Source: Sphingomonas bacterium
GTDB lineage: Bacteria > Pseudomonadota > Alphaproteobacteria > Sphingomonadales > Sphingomonadaceae
DNA: 51,758 nt
Reading direction: 5' to 3'
NCBI RefSeq assembly: GCF_028292965.1
Contig: NZ_JAQGLG010000205.1
Location: 1 to 51,758 of the forward strand
Positions 8,292-18,994 of the stretch are shown piece by piece. The notes under the pieces were generated by a model, which saw nothing but the letters and a program-made list of their open reading frames with translations, was not told the DNA's origin and did no database searches. Numbering within the stretch: position 1 is the stretch's first letter; the number at the start of each line of letters is the position of its first letter. Made by a program: the position numbers and the translations under genes.

Positions 8292-9479
8292 ATGGCGGAT
8301 CTTCGTCGTACCTCAGGCCTGATCGCCGGGGCCGCTCTGTCGCTCGGCGTGGCGGCGGCGGCGTTATGGTCGACGGGCCATGCATGGCGCCAGCCGGCGC
8401 GGACAGAGGCGGAGAATGGCTATATCTCGGCGCTGAATGCGGCGATGCTCGATCCGCAGCAGGCCCGGCCGGCCGCACCGGCGGCGCTCGCATCGCCCGC
8501 GGCACGGTTGGCACATCGGCCGCTCGATCGTGGCGCACTGGCCCAGGTGGCGCTCGAGGCGACGCTGGTGGGCAAGCGCGATGTGGCGCGCCCGATCATG
8601 CAGGAAGTGGTGCGGCGCGATCCGCGCGCCAAGGCGGGGCGGATCTGGCTGATGGCGGACGCGCTGCGCCGTGACGATCTGCGCGCGGCGACCGGGCAGA
8701 TCGAACGGCTGATGGCGATCGATCCGGCGCAGAGCCTGGCCTATTTTCCGATCCTTGCCGATATTGCGAAGCAGCGCGGTGGCGAGCGGCTGATCGCGGG
8801 CATTCTTTCGCGCGGGCCGATGTGGCGGACGCAGTTCCTTGGTTTCCTGACCACGCGCGGTGTCGTGCCGGAATTGATCTTCCGCCTCAACACCGGTCCG
8901 TCGGGGAACACCAAGGTCGGTGGGGAGCCGGCCCAGGCGGCACTGATCCAGCAATTCATCGCCCGGGGCGATTATGACGGCGCTTATGTCGCCTGGGTCA
9001 ATTTCCTGCCGCCCGCGGCGCTGGCCAAGGTCACCACGGTGTATGACGGCGGTTTCGCCGGCTTGCCGGGGCCGCAGCCGTTCAACTGGTCGTTCAACGA
9101 TGGCGATGCCGCGTCGGTCGGCATCGATCGCGGGCATGGCCTGCACATCGAATATTCGGGCGCGCAGACCGCGCGGCTGGCCAGCCAGACCGTGCTGCTG
9201 AAGCCGGGCAGCTATCGCCTTGATTATACCGCGCAAGGGACAGGCGAGCTTGCCGATGGCGGCGCGATCAGCTGGCGCCTGCTGTGCGTGCCCGACAACA
9301 AGCCGGTGCTCGACCTGCCGATCACCGGCCTGACCGATCGCACCGTTGGCCGGGCGGCGCGGTTCACCGTGCCCGTCGGCTGCAACGCCCAGCTGCTGTC
9401 GATCGATGCGACGCTCGGCACCTTCCCGCAATCGCGCTCGCTGACCATCGCGCAGGTCGCGATCAACAGGGGTCCGTGA
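8292..9479 (+). CDS. EPS-locus hypothetical protein: N-terminal TM, TPR-like helical region, beta-sandwich-like C-terminus
   Basis: Single ORF starting 25 nt after wzc; helical Ala-rich repeats then GLHIEYSGAQTARLASQTVLLKPGSYRLDYTAQGTGE. Confidence 0.75.
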   Translation: MADLRRTSGLIAGAALSLGVAAAALWSTGHAWRQPARTEAENGYISALNAAMLDPQQARPAAPAALASPAARLAHRPLDRGALAQVALEATLVGKRDVARPIMQEVVRRDPRAKAGRIWLMADALRRDDLRAATGQIERLMAIDPAQSLAYFPILADIAKQRGGERLIAGILSRGPMWRTQFLGFLTTRGVVPELIFRLNTGPSGNTKVGGEPAQAALIQQFIARGDYDGAYVAWVNFLPPAALAKVTTVYDGGFAGLPGPQPFNWSFNDGDAASVGIDRGHGLHIEYSGAQTARLASQTVLLKPGSYRLDYTAQGTGELADGGAISWRLLCVPDNKPVLDLPITGLTDRTVGRAARFTVPVGCNAQLLSIDATLGTFPQSRSLTIAQVAINRGP

Positions 9480-10915
9480 TGGCCAGCTCTTCACGCTCAC
9501 GCCGGTCGAGCCGCTCGCGCAGCAGTTCGCTGACGCCAAGCTTCGCGCCGCGTACGTTGGCATTGCCAGGCTATCTCGCTGCGGCGATCGTGCTGGGCGG
9601 GGCTTCGGCGGCGGGGCTGATTCCCAATCTGCTGCTTCAGCTCGGCGGCGCAGCGGTGCTGTTCCTCGCTTTTCTGCGGCCGTCGCATCGTCCCGCCGCC
9701 GCGGCCGAGAAGATGCTGTTGTGGATAGGCGTGGCGTTCGTCGTGGTGGCGCTGATCCAGCTCATCCCATTGCCGGCGAGCCTGTGGTCGTCGCTTGGCG
9801 GCCGCGCCTCGGTGGCGCACGGCTTCACCCTTATCGGCGCGCCGCTGCCCGCCTTGCCGCTGTCGCTCGATCCGAGGGCGACGGTGGCCAGCCTGTTGAG
9901 CGTGACCGTCGCGGCAGGGATGTTCGTGCTGGTCCGCCGCGCCGACGACCGCCAGCTCGCCGCCTTCGCGGTGACGCTGACGGTGATGGCTGCATTGTCG
10001 GTGGTGCTGGGCTTGATCCAGCTGGTCAACGGCCAGAATTCGCCGCTGTATCTCTACACCAACACCAATCGTGGCCAGCCGGTCGGCTTCTTCGCCAACA
10101 GCAACCATCTGGCGACCCTGGTGCTGAGCGCCGTGCCGTTCCTGGCGGCGCTGGTCGCCACCGCGCGCGCGCGCGGCGCCGAGAAGGTCGGCGGCGGGGC
10201 GGCGGACATCATCGTGCTCGGTGCATTGGCGGTGATCCTGTTGCTTGGTGCCGTGGTCGATGGTTCGATTGCCGGGCTGGGCCTGTTGGTGCCGACCTTG
10301 CTCGGCTCTTTTTTCCTGATCCGGCGCGGGCGCGACCGGCGGCAGTTGCTGATCGGCGCGGCGGTGTTGCTGGTGCTGGTCGGTATCTTCGTCGTGCTGG
10401 CCTTCAACAGTCCGATTCTCGACGGTTATGCCAAGACCTCGATCGATGCCGGTCCGACCTCGCGGCTCGGTTTCTACCAGCATGGTATCGCGGCGATCAG
10501 GGCCTATTTTCCGCTCGGGACGGGGCTGGGCAGTTTCGTGTCGGTGTTCCCGGCGTTCGAGAACCCGCAATTGGTCGACTCGATCTTCGTCAACCACGCG
10601 CATAACGACTATATCGAGATCGCTCTTGAACTGGGGCTGGCGGGGATCGTGCTGATCATCGCTTTCCTTGCCTGGTGGGCGTGGCGCGCGCTGGCGATCT
10701 GGCGCGATCGCGACAACGGGTTGCTGCCGCGCGCGGCGACGATCAGCTCGGCGATCATCCTGGCGCACAGCCTGGTCGACTATCCGGCGCGGACCGCCGC
10801 GATCCTGGCGGTGATGACCGCGTGCTGCGCGATCATGGCGCGGCCGACGCGGATATTGCCGCCACCGCCGCCGGCCGACGAGGCTGCGGCGCCGGCACGC
10901 CATCTGGCGGCGTGA
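9479..10915 (+). CDS. O-antigen ligase/polymerase (Wzy/WaaL family) membrane protein
   Basis: Multi-TM; GFFANSNHLATLVLSAVPF and VNHAHNDYIEIALELGLAGIV ligase-family motifs; TGATG overlap with upstream CDS. Confidence 0.88.
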   Translation: MASSSRSRRSSRSRSSSLTPSFAPRTLALPGYLAAAIVLGGASAAGLIPNLLLQLGGAAVLFLAFLRPSHRPAAAAEKMLLWIGVAFVVVALIQLIPLPASLWSSLGGRASVAHGFTLIGAPLPALPLSLDPRATVASLLSVTVAAGMFVLVRRADDRQLAAFAVTLTVMAALSVVLGLIQLVNGQNSPLYLYTNTNRGQPVGFFANSNHLATLVLSAVPFLAALVATARARGAEKVGGGAADIIVLGALAVILLLGAVVDGSIAGLGLLVPTLLGSFFLIRRGRDRRQLLIGAAVLLVLVGIFVVLAFNSPILDGYAKTSIDAGPTSRLGFYQHGIAAIRAYFPLGTGLGSFVSVFPAFENPQLVDSIFVNHAHNDYIEIALELGLAGIVLIIAFLAWWAWRALAIWRDRDNGLLPRAATISSAIILAHSLVDYPARTAAILAVMTACCAIMARPTRILPPPPPADEAAAPARHLAA

Positions 10916-10989
10916 CGAGGCGCGATCGATAGCTGTATCGCAGTGCAGCATGCGCCGCTATGCATCGCCGGCTTCCCGCGGCACGGGTA

Positions 10990-12066
10990 ATGATTCGAGG
11001 GGTTTTTGTGACCAAGACGGCGCTCATTACCGGCATTACGGGTCAGGACGGGGCCTATCTCGCCGAATTGCTGCTGGCCAAGGGTTATATGGTGCACGGC
11101 ATCAAGCGCCGCTCTTCGTCATTCAACACCGGCCGTATCGACCATCTCTATGAGGATCCGCACGAGCAGGGCGTGAAGCTCAAGCTGCATCATGGCGACA
11201 TGACGGATTCGACCAATCTGATCCGCATCGTGCAGGAGACGCAGCCCGACGAAATCTACAATCTCGCCGCGATGAGCCATGTCCAGGTCAGCTTCGAGAC
11301 GCCGGAATATACCGCCAATGCCGACGGCATCGGCACGTTGCGCCTGCTCGAGGCGATCCGGCTGCTCGGCATGACCGAGAAGGTGCGTTTTTACCAGGCG
11401 TCGACATCGGAGCTGTACGGCTGGGTGCGCGAGATTCCGCAGAGCGAGACGACGCCCTTCTATCCGCGCTCGCCTTATGCCGCGGCCAAGCTCTACGCTT
11501 ACTGGATCACAGTGAACTATCGTGAGGGGTATGGGATGCATGCCTCGAACGGCATCTTGTTCAACCATGAGAGCCCGCTGCGTGGCGAGACCTTCGTCAC
11601 GCGCAAGATCACGCGGGCGGTGGCGGCGATCACGCTGGGGCTGCAGGACACGCTGTATCTCGGCAACATGGATGCCAAGCGTGACTGGGGCCATGCGCGA
11701 GATTATGTCGAGGGCATGTGGCGCATCCTGCAGCAGGACACGCCCGACGACTATGTGCTGGCGACCGGCGAAACGCGCACCGTGCGCGAATTCGTCGAAC
11801 TGGCGTTCCGCGAAGTCGATGTCGAGATCGTATGGAGCGGCGAGGGGGTCGACGAGATCGGCCGTTGCGCGAAAACCGGCCGCGCGCTGGTCAAGGTCGA
11901 TCCGCGCTACTTCCGCCCGACCGAAGTCGATATCCTGATCGGCAACCCGGCCAAGGCGAAGGAAAAGCTCGGCTGGACCGCGACGGTGAAACTGCCGGAG
12001 CTGGTCGCCGAGATGGTCCGTTCGGACCTCGACACGATCAAGCGTGAGGGGCGGTCGGGCTCTTGA
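10990..12066 (+). CDS. gmd: GDP-mannose 4,6-dehydratase (GTG 11008 is an alternative start)
   Basis: [76 protein letters not shown]. Confidence 0.96.
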   Translation: MIRGVFVTKTALITGITGQDGAYLAELLLAKGYMVHGIKRRSSSFNTGRIDHLYEDPHEQGVKLKLHHGDMTDSTNLIRIVQETQPDEIYNLAAMSHVQVSFETPEYTANADGIGTLRLLEAIRLLGMTEKVRFYQASTSELYGWVREIPQSETTPFYPRSPYAAAKLYAYWITVNYREGYGMHASNGILFNHESPLRGETFVTRKITRAVAAITLGLQDTLYLGNMDAKRDWGHARDYVEGMWRILQQDTPDDYVLATGETRTVREFVELAFREVDVEIVWSGEGVDEIGRCAKTGRALVKVDPRYFRPTEVDILIGNPAKAKEKLGWTATVKLPELVAEMVRSDLDTIKREGRSGS

Positions 12067-13028
12067 GCGATACGATGTTCGATCTTGCCGGAAAGCGCGT
12101 CTATATCGCCGGCCATCGCGGGATGGTCGGCAGTGCGTTGATGCGCCGGCTGGCCGGCGAGGGCTGCACGCTGCTGACCGCAGCGCGGGCCGAGCTTGAT
12201 CTCAGGCGTCAGGATCAGGTCGAGGCATGGTTCGCAGCCAACAAGCCCGATGTGGTGTTTCTTGCGGCGGCGCGTGTCGGCGGGATCTGGGCGAACAGCA
12301 ATTTCCCCGGCGAGTTCATCTACGAAAACATGATGGTCGAGGCGAATGTGATCGAGGCGGCGCGTGCCAATGGCGTCGCCAAGCTGCTGTTCCTCGGCTC
12401 GGCCTGTATCTATCCGCGCGACGCACCGCAGCCGATTCCGGAGAGCGCGCTGCTCACCGGGCCGCTCGAGCCGACCAACGAATGGTATGCGGTGGCCAAG
12501 ATCGCCGGGATCAAGCTCGCGCAAGGCTATCGCCAGCAATATGGCTGCGACTTCATCTCGGCCCAGCCGACCAATCTCTACGGGCCGGGGGACAATTTCG
12601 ACCTGAAACAGAGCCATGTCATACCGGCACTGATCCGCAAGGCGCAGGCCGCCAAGGACGCCGGCGATGCGACGATCCCGATCTGGGGCTCCGGCACACC
12701 GCAGCGCGAATTTTTGCACGTCGACGACCTAGCCGATGCGCTTGTGTTTCTCACCCAGACGTATAGCGACGCGGGCATCGTCAATGTCGGCAGCGGCGAG
12801 GAAGTGACCATCCGCGAACTCGCCGAAACGGTGAACCGGGTGGTCGGTTATGACGGCACGCTGACGTTCGACGCCAGCAAGCCCGATGGCGTGATGCGCA
12901 AGCTGGTCGATGTGAGCAAGATCAATGCGCTGGGTTGGCGACACCGGTACGGGCTGGCGGAGGGGCTGGCCCATACCTATCGCTGGTTTCTTGAACATCA
13001 TGCCGACGCGCGCGGGCTGGACGGCTGA
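12063..13028 (+). CDS. fcl: GDP-L-fucose synthase
   Basis: [63 protein letters not shown]. Confidence 0.96.
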   Translation: MSDTMFDLAGKRVYIAGHRGMVGSALMRRLAGEGCTLLTAARAELDLRRQDQVEAWFAANKPDVVFLAAARVGGIWANSNFPGEFIYENMMVEANVIEAARANGVAKLLFLGSACIYPRDAPQPIPESALLTGPLEPTNEWYAVAKIAGIKLAQGYRQQYGCDFISAQPTNLYGPGDNFDLKQSHVIPALIRKAQAAKDAGDATIPIWGSGTPQREFLHVDDLADALVFLTQTYSDAGIVNVGSGEEVTIRELAETVNRVVGYDGTLTFDASKPDGVMRKLVDVSKINALGWRHRYGLAEGLAHTYRWFLEHHADARGLDG

Positions 13029-13039
13029 AAGGGGATTTG

Positions 13040-14008
13040 ATGGCGCGGAGTTATGACAGCCGGAAGCGTATTCTCGTGACCGGCGGAGCAGGATTTCTCG
13101 GGTCGCATCTGTGCGACCGGTTGCTCGATGCCGGGCATGAGGTGCTGTGCCTCGACAATATGTACACCGGCACCAAGCGCAATATCGACCATCTGCACGC
13201 CAACCCGCGCTTCGAATTCATGCGCCACGATGTGTGCTTCCCGGTCTATGTCGAGGTCGACGAGATCTACAATCTCGCCTGCCCGGCCTCGCCGGTGCAT
13301 TATCAGCATGACCCGGTGCAGACGACGAAGACCTGTGTCCACGGCGCGATCAACATGCTTGGTCTCGCCAAGCGGTTGCGCTGCCGCATCCTGCAGGCCT
13401 CGACCAGCGAGGTTTATGGCGATCCCAGCGTCCATCCGCAGACCGAGGATTATTGGGGCCACGTCAACCCGATCGGCATCCGCTCCTGCTATGACGAGGG
13501 CAAACGATGCGCCGAGACGCTGTTCTTCGATTATCACCGCCAGCACGACCTGGAGATCAAGGTTGCGCGGATCTTCAACACCTATGGCCCGCGCATGCAC
13601 CCCGCCGATGGGCGCGTGGTGTCGAACTTCGTCGTCCAGGCGCTGAAGGGCGAGCCGATCACGATCTTCGGCGACGGCCAGCAGACGCGCAGCTTCTGCT
13701 ACGTCGAGGATCTGGTCGATGGCCTGATCCGGCTGATGGAGAGCCCGGCCGAGATCACCGGCCCGGTCAATATCGGTAATCCGAATGAATTCTCGATGCG
13801 CGAACTGGCCGATGCCGTACTGGCGCAGGTCGACACCAAATCCACCATCACGCAGCTGCCGCTGCCGGCGGACGATCCCAAGCAGCGCAAGCCCGACATC
13901 ACCACCGCGCAGACCAAGCTCGGCTGGGAACCCAGGGTGCAGCTGCGCGAGGGGCTGACCAACACGATCGCCTATTTCCGCGAGTTGGTTGAGCAGGGCG
14001 AAGCCTGA
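13040..14008 (+). CDS. UDP-glucuronate decarboxylase (UDP-xylose synthase)-like SDR
   Basis: [74 protein letters not shown] typical of UXS. Confidence 0.92.
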   Translation: MARSYDSRKRILVTGGAGFLGSHLCDRLLDAGHEVLCLDNMYTGTKRNIDHLHANPRFEFMRHDVCFPVYVEVDEIYNLACPASPVHYQHDPVQTTKTCVHGAINMLGLAKRLRCRILQASTSEVYGDPSVHPQTEDYWGHVNPIGIRSCYDEGKRCAETLFFDYHRQHDLEIKVARIFNTYGPRMHPADGRVVSNFVVQALKGEPITIFGDGQQTRSFCYVEDLVDGLIRLMESPAEITGPVNIGNPNEFSMRELADAVLAQVDTKSTITQLPLPADDPKQRKPDITTAQTKLGWEPRVQLREGLTNTIAYFRELVEQGEA

Positions 14009-14009
14009 C

Positions 14010-15014
14010 GTGACACCGGTGCGGGTTGCCATGGTCGGTTGCGGCGCGATCGCCGAGCTCGGGCATCTGCCCGGGGCGGCCGTCGCGCCCGATGTCGACG
14101 TGACCGTGCTGATCGACCGCGATGAGTCACGCGCCCGCGCCATGGCCGAGGCGTTCGGCATCGCGCATGTCGAGACCGACATTGCCCGCGCGGCCGACCA
14201 TGCCGAGGCGGCGATCGTGGCGCTGCCGCCGCATCTCCATCGCCCGGCGGCCGAGACGCTGTTCGCCGCCGGCTTGCACGTGCTGATGGAAAAGCCGCTC
14301 GCCACCTCGGTCGCCGACAGCGACGCGATGATCGCGGCGGCGGCAAAGGCCGACCGGGTGCTGGCGGTGGCGATGATGCGCCGCTTCGCGCGCTCGGCCC
14401 AATATCTCAAAACGTTGATCGATTCGGGCATGCTGGGCAAGATCAAGCGCTACCATGCCGCTAGTGGCGCCGCCGACGCCTGGCCGTCGCGCTCGCCCTT
14501 CACCTTCGACGCGGCGCAGGCCGGCGGCGGCGCGTTGATTTCCAATGGCTGTCATGACGTCGACCTGATGCTGTGGTTGCTCGGCCCGATCGAGACGCTC
14601 GATTTCCGCTCCGATTCGGACGCGCGGATGGAGGGCAATTGCGTGCTGGAGTGCCGGCTGCAATCGGGCACCGAGGCGCTGATCGAGATCAGCCGTACCT
14701 GCACCCTGTCCAACGCGATCCACATCGAGGGCGAGCGCGGCACGGTGATCGCACCGTTGATGGGCGAGGCCATCACGCTGCTGCCGCTCGGTGCCGGGCG
14801 CGAGCTGCTCCCCGACGTTCCGCCGCCGCCGCTGCAGTTCGACCAGACGATGGCGCGGCAGATGGCCGATTTCGTGGCCGCCGTGCGCGGTGAAAAGGCG
14901 CCGATCGCCGATGGCGAGGCGGGGCGCGACATGATCGCGCTGGTCGAGCGCTGCTATGCCGAGGCCAGGCCGTTGAGCTTTGCCTGGGATGTGCCCGTGA
15001 CGGTGGCGGCGTGA
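14010..15014 (+). CDS. Gfo/Idh/MocA-family oxidoreductase
   Basis: RVAMVGCGAIAELGHLPG Rossmann motif; HVLMEKPLATS signature. Confidence 0.9.
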   Translation: MTPVRVAMVGCGAIAELGHLPGAAVAPDVDVTVLIDRDESRARAMAEAFGIAHVETDIARAADHAEAAIVALPPHLHRPAAETLFAAGLHVLMEKPLATSVADSDAMIAAAAKADRVLAVAMMRRFARSAQYLKTLIDSGMLGKIKRYHAASGAADAWPSRSPFTFDAAQAGGGALISNGCHDVDLMLWLLGPIETLDFRSDSDARMEGNCVLECRLQSGTEALIEISRTCTLSNAIHIEGERGTVIAPLMGEAITLLPLGAGRELLPDVPPPPLQFDQTMARQMADFVAAVRGEKAPIADGEAGRDMIALVERCYAEARPLSFAWDVPVTVAA

Positions 15015-16180
15015 ACCTGCAGGGCAAGACGGCGTTCGTCACCGGCGGCAGCGGTTTTATCGGCGGCCGCTTGATCGAGGTGCTGCGCCGCCAATATGGC
15101 ATGCGCGTCAAGGCGCTGGTGCGCGGCACGACCAGCGCCGGTGGCGGGGCGTTCCGCGCTGCGGCGGCGGGCGCGGAGATCGTGTTCGGCTCCCTGATGG
15201 ACGAGGCCGTGCTCAGCGAGGCGCTGGCGGGCTGCGACCTGGTGTTCCACTGTGCCTATGGCACGCATGGCAGCGCCGCCGAGCAGCGCACGGTCACGGT
15301 CGACGGTGCGAGGTTGCTGGCCCAAGGCGCGGCGAAGGCAGGGGTGGGGCATTTTGTCCATCTCGGCACCGTGTCGAGCTATGGCGGCGGCAACACGCCA
15401 GCGGTGGTCGAGGCGGATTACGTCAATCCTAAGCTGTGGGCCTGGCCCTATGCGCATGACAAGCTGGATGGCGAAGCCGCGCTGGGAACGGCGGCGCGGG
15501 CAGGGGGGATGCCCTATACGATCCTGCGATTGGGTTCGGTCTATGGGCCTTATGGCGCCTCGTTTACGACGGGGCCGCTTCATGCGATGCGCGTCGGCCG
15601 GCTGGCCATGGTCGACCAGGGCGAGGGGCTGACGAGCGCGGTCTATGTCGATGACGTTATCCAGGCGATGTTGCTAGCCGCGGCCAAGGACGGATCGGGG
15701 CAGACCTATATGGTGCGCGGGCCGGACAATGTGAGCTGGCGCGATTTCTACGGCGCCTATGACGCGATGCTCGGGCTGGATTCGCTGGTCGGCATGTCAC
15801 GCGCCGAGATGAACGCGGCGCGGCGCGGCGTATGGCGCTCGGCCTTGCGCAAGGTCGTGCCCGAGGCGCTCGTCGCGCTCAAGGCGAGCCCGAGCTTCCG
15901 CGCCGCGGCGGGTGCGCTGCCGCTGGTGCGCACGGCATATTCCCGCTTCGGCAGGAAACTGATCAAGCCCCCCGCGCCGTCGCCGGCGAAGCGGACGGTC
16001 GCCACGGACGATCGGGGGATCCTGCTGGTTCCGGAACCCATGATCGACTATTTCAGCAACCCGTCGATCTTCAGCATCGAAAAGGCGCGAAACGAACTCG
16101 GCTATCAGCCGATCTATTCCCTCAAAGACGGGATGGCCTTGACCGAACAGTGGGCGCGTTGGGCAAATCTGATTCCCTAG
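15011..16180 (+). CDS. NAD-dependent epimerase/dehydratase
   Basis: KTAFVTGGSGFIGGRLIEVLRRQ; YAHDKLDGE active-site-like; extended SDR. Confidence 0.87.
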   Translation: MNLQGKTAFVTGGSGFIGGRLIEVLRRQYGMRVKALVRGTTSAGGGAFRAAAAGAEIVFGSLMDEAVLSEALAGCDLVFHCAYGTHGSAAEQRTVTVDGARLLAQGAAKAGVGHFVHLGTVSSYGGGNTPAVVEADYVNPKLWAWPYAHDKLDGEAALGTAARAGGMPYTILRLGSVYGPYGASFTTGPLHAMRVGRLAMVDQGEGLTSAVYVDDVIQAMLLAAAKDGSGQTYMVRGPDNVSWRDFYGAYDAMLGLDSLVGMSRAEMNAARRGVWRSALRKVVPEALVALKASPSFRAAAGALPLVRTAYSRFGRKLIKPPAPSPAKRTVATDDRGILLVPEPMIDYFSNPSIFSIEKARNELGYQPIYSLKDGMALTEQWARWANLIP

Positions 16181-17724
16181 ACACCTCCGTGACGGAGGAT
16201 CCCCGGGCTCATGCGAAGCTGAATCTCGCGACCACGGTCATCGGGTTTCTGGTTTCGATCGGCACCGGCCTGTGGTTCACGCCGTTCCTAGTGCATAAGC
16301 TGGGGCCGGCGGCGTACGGCATCATTCCGCTCGCCACGACGGTCGTGTCCTATTTCAGCCTGCTGACCCAGACACTCTCCTCGGCGCTCAACCGCTCGAT
16401 CAGCGTGGCGCTGGCCGGCAACGACCTGCCCCGTGCCGGCCGTGCATTCAGCAGCGCGCTTGGTGGCGTGGTGCTGATCGTGCTCGCGCTGCTGCCGCTG
16501 ATCGCAATCCTGTCGATCGCTGCGCCGGCTTTGTTCGAAGTGCCCGATGGCGAGGCGGTGGCGACGCGCGCGCTGTTCGCGATCGTCGGTGCGACGCTGC
16601 TGTTCTCGATCATCTCCACCCCATACCTGTCGATCGCCTTCGGGCAGAACAAGATCTACTGGAACAACTTCAACTCGCTGATCCAGACCGCGCTGCGCAT
16701 CGGCCTCACGGTGGCGCTGTTCAGCATCTCAGCGAACATCTTCAACGCCGGCATCGCAATCCTTGTCGCGGCGTCCGCCGGCGTGCTGTTGAGCATGCTG
16801 TCCGCGCGCATCAATTCGCGCGGGATCGGCATCTTCCGCCCGTCCTTCCACCGCGAGGAACTGCGCGCACTGTCCCGCACGTCGAGCCATGTGCTGCTGA
16901 TGCAGCTCGGCACCGTGCTGACGATGAGCTGCGAGGTGGTCATCGCCAACAAGCTGTTCGGCGCCTATCAAGGCGGCCGTTATGCGGCGGTGATCCAATG
17001 GCTGTTGCTGCTGCGCAATGCCAATATGGCGCTCGTCGTGCTGTGTGTGCCGACGATCCTGCGGCTGGTCGGCGAGCACAAGCATGCCGAGTTGATCAGC
17101 TATACCCGCACGGCGATGAACTGGTCGGCGCTGTTCATCGCGCTCCCGGCGGGCTTTGTTTGCGGCGTTTCGCCCCTGCTGTTGACGGCGTGGCTCGGCC
17201 CGCATTTCACCGATATGTGGCCGATCGTCGTCGTCCAGCTGACACCGATGGTGTTCACCTGCACCGTGCTGCCGCTCTATTCGATCTCGCTCGGCACCGA
17301 CAAGATGCTGGTCGGCGGCATCGCCCAACTGATCCTCGGTGCGGTCGGTGTTGTGATCGCCATCCTATTCGGCTGGCAATGGGGCATGATCGGCGTGGCG
17401 ATCGGCGTGAACTGGAGTTTCGGGATCAAGGAACTGGTGTTCACTCCGGCCTATGCCGCGCACAATATCGGGGCCCCGGCACGGACCTTCCTCCAGCCGC
17501 TCGTCACGGTAGGCCTGTTGTTCGTCCTCGTCATGGCCCTGAGCTGGGGGGGCGGGCAACTGTTCCATCCGCACAACATGATTCAGCTCTTCTATGTCGG
17601 GGTTGGCGTGGCCTGCATCTATGCTGCGATCGGTTTCGTCGCGTTCCGCCCGATGGTGATGGGCGCGCTGGCCACCCTGTTCGGGAAGCGGGCGCCGGCG
17701 GCCGCGGCGGCGCAACAGGCTTGA
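16159..17724 (+). CDS. Polysaccharide flippase (Wzx/MATE-like); start uncertain (TTG 16159 or GTG 16189)
   Basis: Multi-TM ORF; KLNLATTVIGFLVSIGTGLWFTPFLVHKLGPAAYGIIPLATTVVSYFSLLT typical of polysaccharide biosynthesis proteins. Confidence 0.87.
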   Translation: MGKSDSLDTSVTEDPRAHAKLNLATTVIGFLVSIGTGLWFTPFLVHKLGPAAYGIIPLATTVVSYFSLLTQTLSSALNRSISVALAGNDLPRAGRAFSSALGGVVLIVLALLPLIAILSIAAPALFEVPDGEAVATRALFAIVGATLLFSIISTPYLSIAFGQNKIYWNNFNSLIQTALRIGLTVALFSISANIFNAGIAILVAASAGVLLSMLSARINSRGIGIFRPSFHREELRALSRTSSHVLLMQLGTVLTMSCEVVIANKLFGAYQGGRYAAVIQWLLLLRNANMALVVLCVPTILRLVGEHKHAELISYTRTAMNWSALFIALPAGFVCGVSPLLLTAWLGPHFTDMWPIVVVQLTPMVFTCTVLPLYSISLGTDKMLVGGIAQLILGAVGVVIAILFGWQWGMIGVAIGVNWSFGIKELVFTPAYAAHNIGAPARTFLQPLVTVGLLFVLVMALSWGGGQLFHPHNMIQLFYVGVGVACIYAAIGFVAFRPMVMGALATLFGKRAPAAAAAQQA

Positions 17725-17860
17725 AAACGCCGACACGCTCGTCTTAACCTTGTGCCGCTCCCCGAATACGCATAGCCACTTACGCCAATGAAGCCTCGCA
17801 ACACGGGGCTCGGCGGTGGGGGCCGCTGTGACGGGTCGGCAAGGGAAGCCAAGTAACAAG

Positions 17861-18850
17861 ATGAAAATATCGACGGTGATTCCGGCCTATAACCGGGCCG
17901 ATTTGATCGGTGAGACGTTGCGCACGATCGTGTCGCAAACCCGCCCGCCGATGGAGGTGATCGTGGTCGACGACGGATCGACCGACGGCACGGCCGAGGT
18001 GGTGGAAAGCTTCGGTGGGCCGGTCAGGTTGGTGCGCCAGGCCAATGCTGGCGCCGGCGCGGCGCGTAATGCCGGTTTCGCGCTCGCGCGCGGCGAGCTG
18101 ATTCACTTCATGGACAGCGACGACCTTTCCTCGCTCAACACTTATAACGTGCAGGCGCGCGCGCTCGAACATGGGGCCGAGATGGCCTATGGTCCCTGGC
18201 TTCGCACGCGATTCGACGGTCAGGCGCTGATGCCCGATCCCGCCGCGTTGCAGCAGAGTCCGGTGCGCGCAGACACCCCGATCGATCAGCTCGTTCTGTC
18301 GGGGCGTTGGGTGACGGTATTCCAGCCCTGCCTGTTTCGCCGCGAGTTGATCGAGCGTGCCGGCCCCTATCGCGTCGACCTGAAGCCGAGCGAAGACACC
18401 GAGATGCTGTACCGCCTGACGCGGTCGGCGCGCGGCATCGTCCACACGCCCGAATCGGTCGTGCTTTACCGGGTTCATCCCGAACATCAGATTTCGATGA
18501 CCAACGCCCCCAAGCGCATGCTCGATCAGGCAAGGCTCTGGTCGGTGTTCCAGCAGCATCTCGCCGAACGCAGCGACGTCAGCTGGTTGACCCGGCTTCG
18601 CTTCAGTCAGCGCCTGATCCAGGCGTCGCGTGATGTGCGGCCTTATGAAGCCGCGCTGTCCCGTGACCTCGCCCAGCAGGCTGGCGGCTTCGCCCGGGCG
18701 GTCAAGCCGGTGCTCGATCTCACCGATCGGGTCGCGGCGCGCTACCGCCTCATGACCACCGGCCTGCGCGACCTTGCCGACCTGCGCGCTGGACCCGTCA
18801 GCGCGGTGCAGCGCGAAGAGATTACGCGGCTCGGTTATAATCTGCCGTGA
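17861..18850 (+). CDS. Glycosyltransferase family 2
   Basis: KISTVIPAYNRADLIGETLRTIVSQTRPPMEVIVVDDGSTDGTAEVV; HFMDSDD. Confidence 0.93.
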   Translation: MKISTVIPAYNRADLIGETLRTIVSQTRPPMEVIVVDDGSTDGTAEVVESFGGPVRLVRQANAGAGAARNAGFALARGELIHFMDSDDLSSLNTYNVQARALEHGAEMAYGPWLRTRFDGQALMPDPAALQQSPVRADTPIDQLVLSGRWVTVFQPCLFRRELIERAGPYRVDLKPSEDTEMLYRLTRSARGIVHTPESVVLYRVHPEHQISMTNAPKRMLDQARLWSVFQQHLAERSDVSWLTRLRFSQRLIQASRDVRPYEAALSRDLAQQAGGFARAVKPVLDLTDRVAARYRLMTTGLRDLADLRAGPVSAVQREEITRLGYNLP

Positions 18851-18994
18851 TCGCGGCGGTGTCGTTCTGACAGGGGCTCCCATTCCCGAACATTATGCTG
18901 CACTGCGGTCAGCAAGGGCGAGACGTGGGCCAAACGATCCGCTATCGCCCTGTGCGAAAGATTCGGTGAGTGCAATTTTCACGCGGGGACTGAA

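Noticed and set aside
6944-8293. 449-aa minus-strand ORF antisense to the BY-kinase
   Set aside because: Shadow ORF; composition and lack of recognisable motifs versus unambiguous kinase motifs on the plus strand.
9497-10951. 484-aa minus-strand ORF antisense to the O-antigen ligase-like gene
   Set aside because: Highly Arg/Gln/His-rich shadow translation with no domain features.
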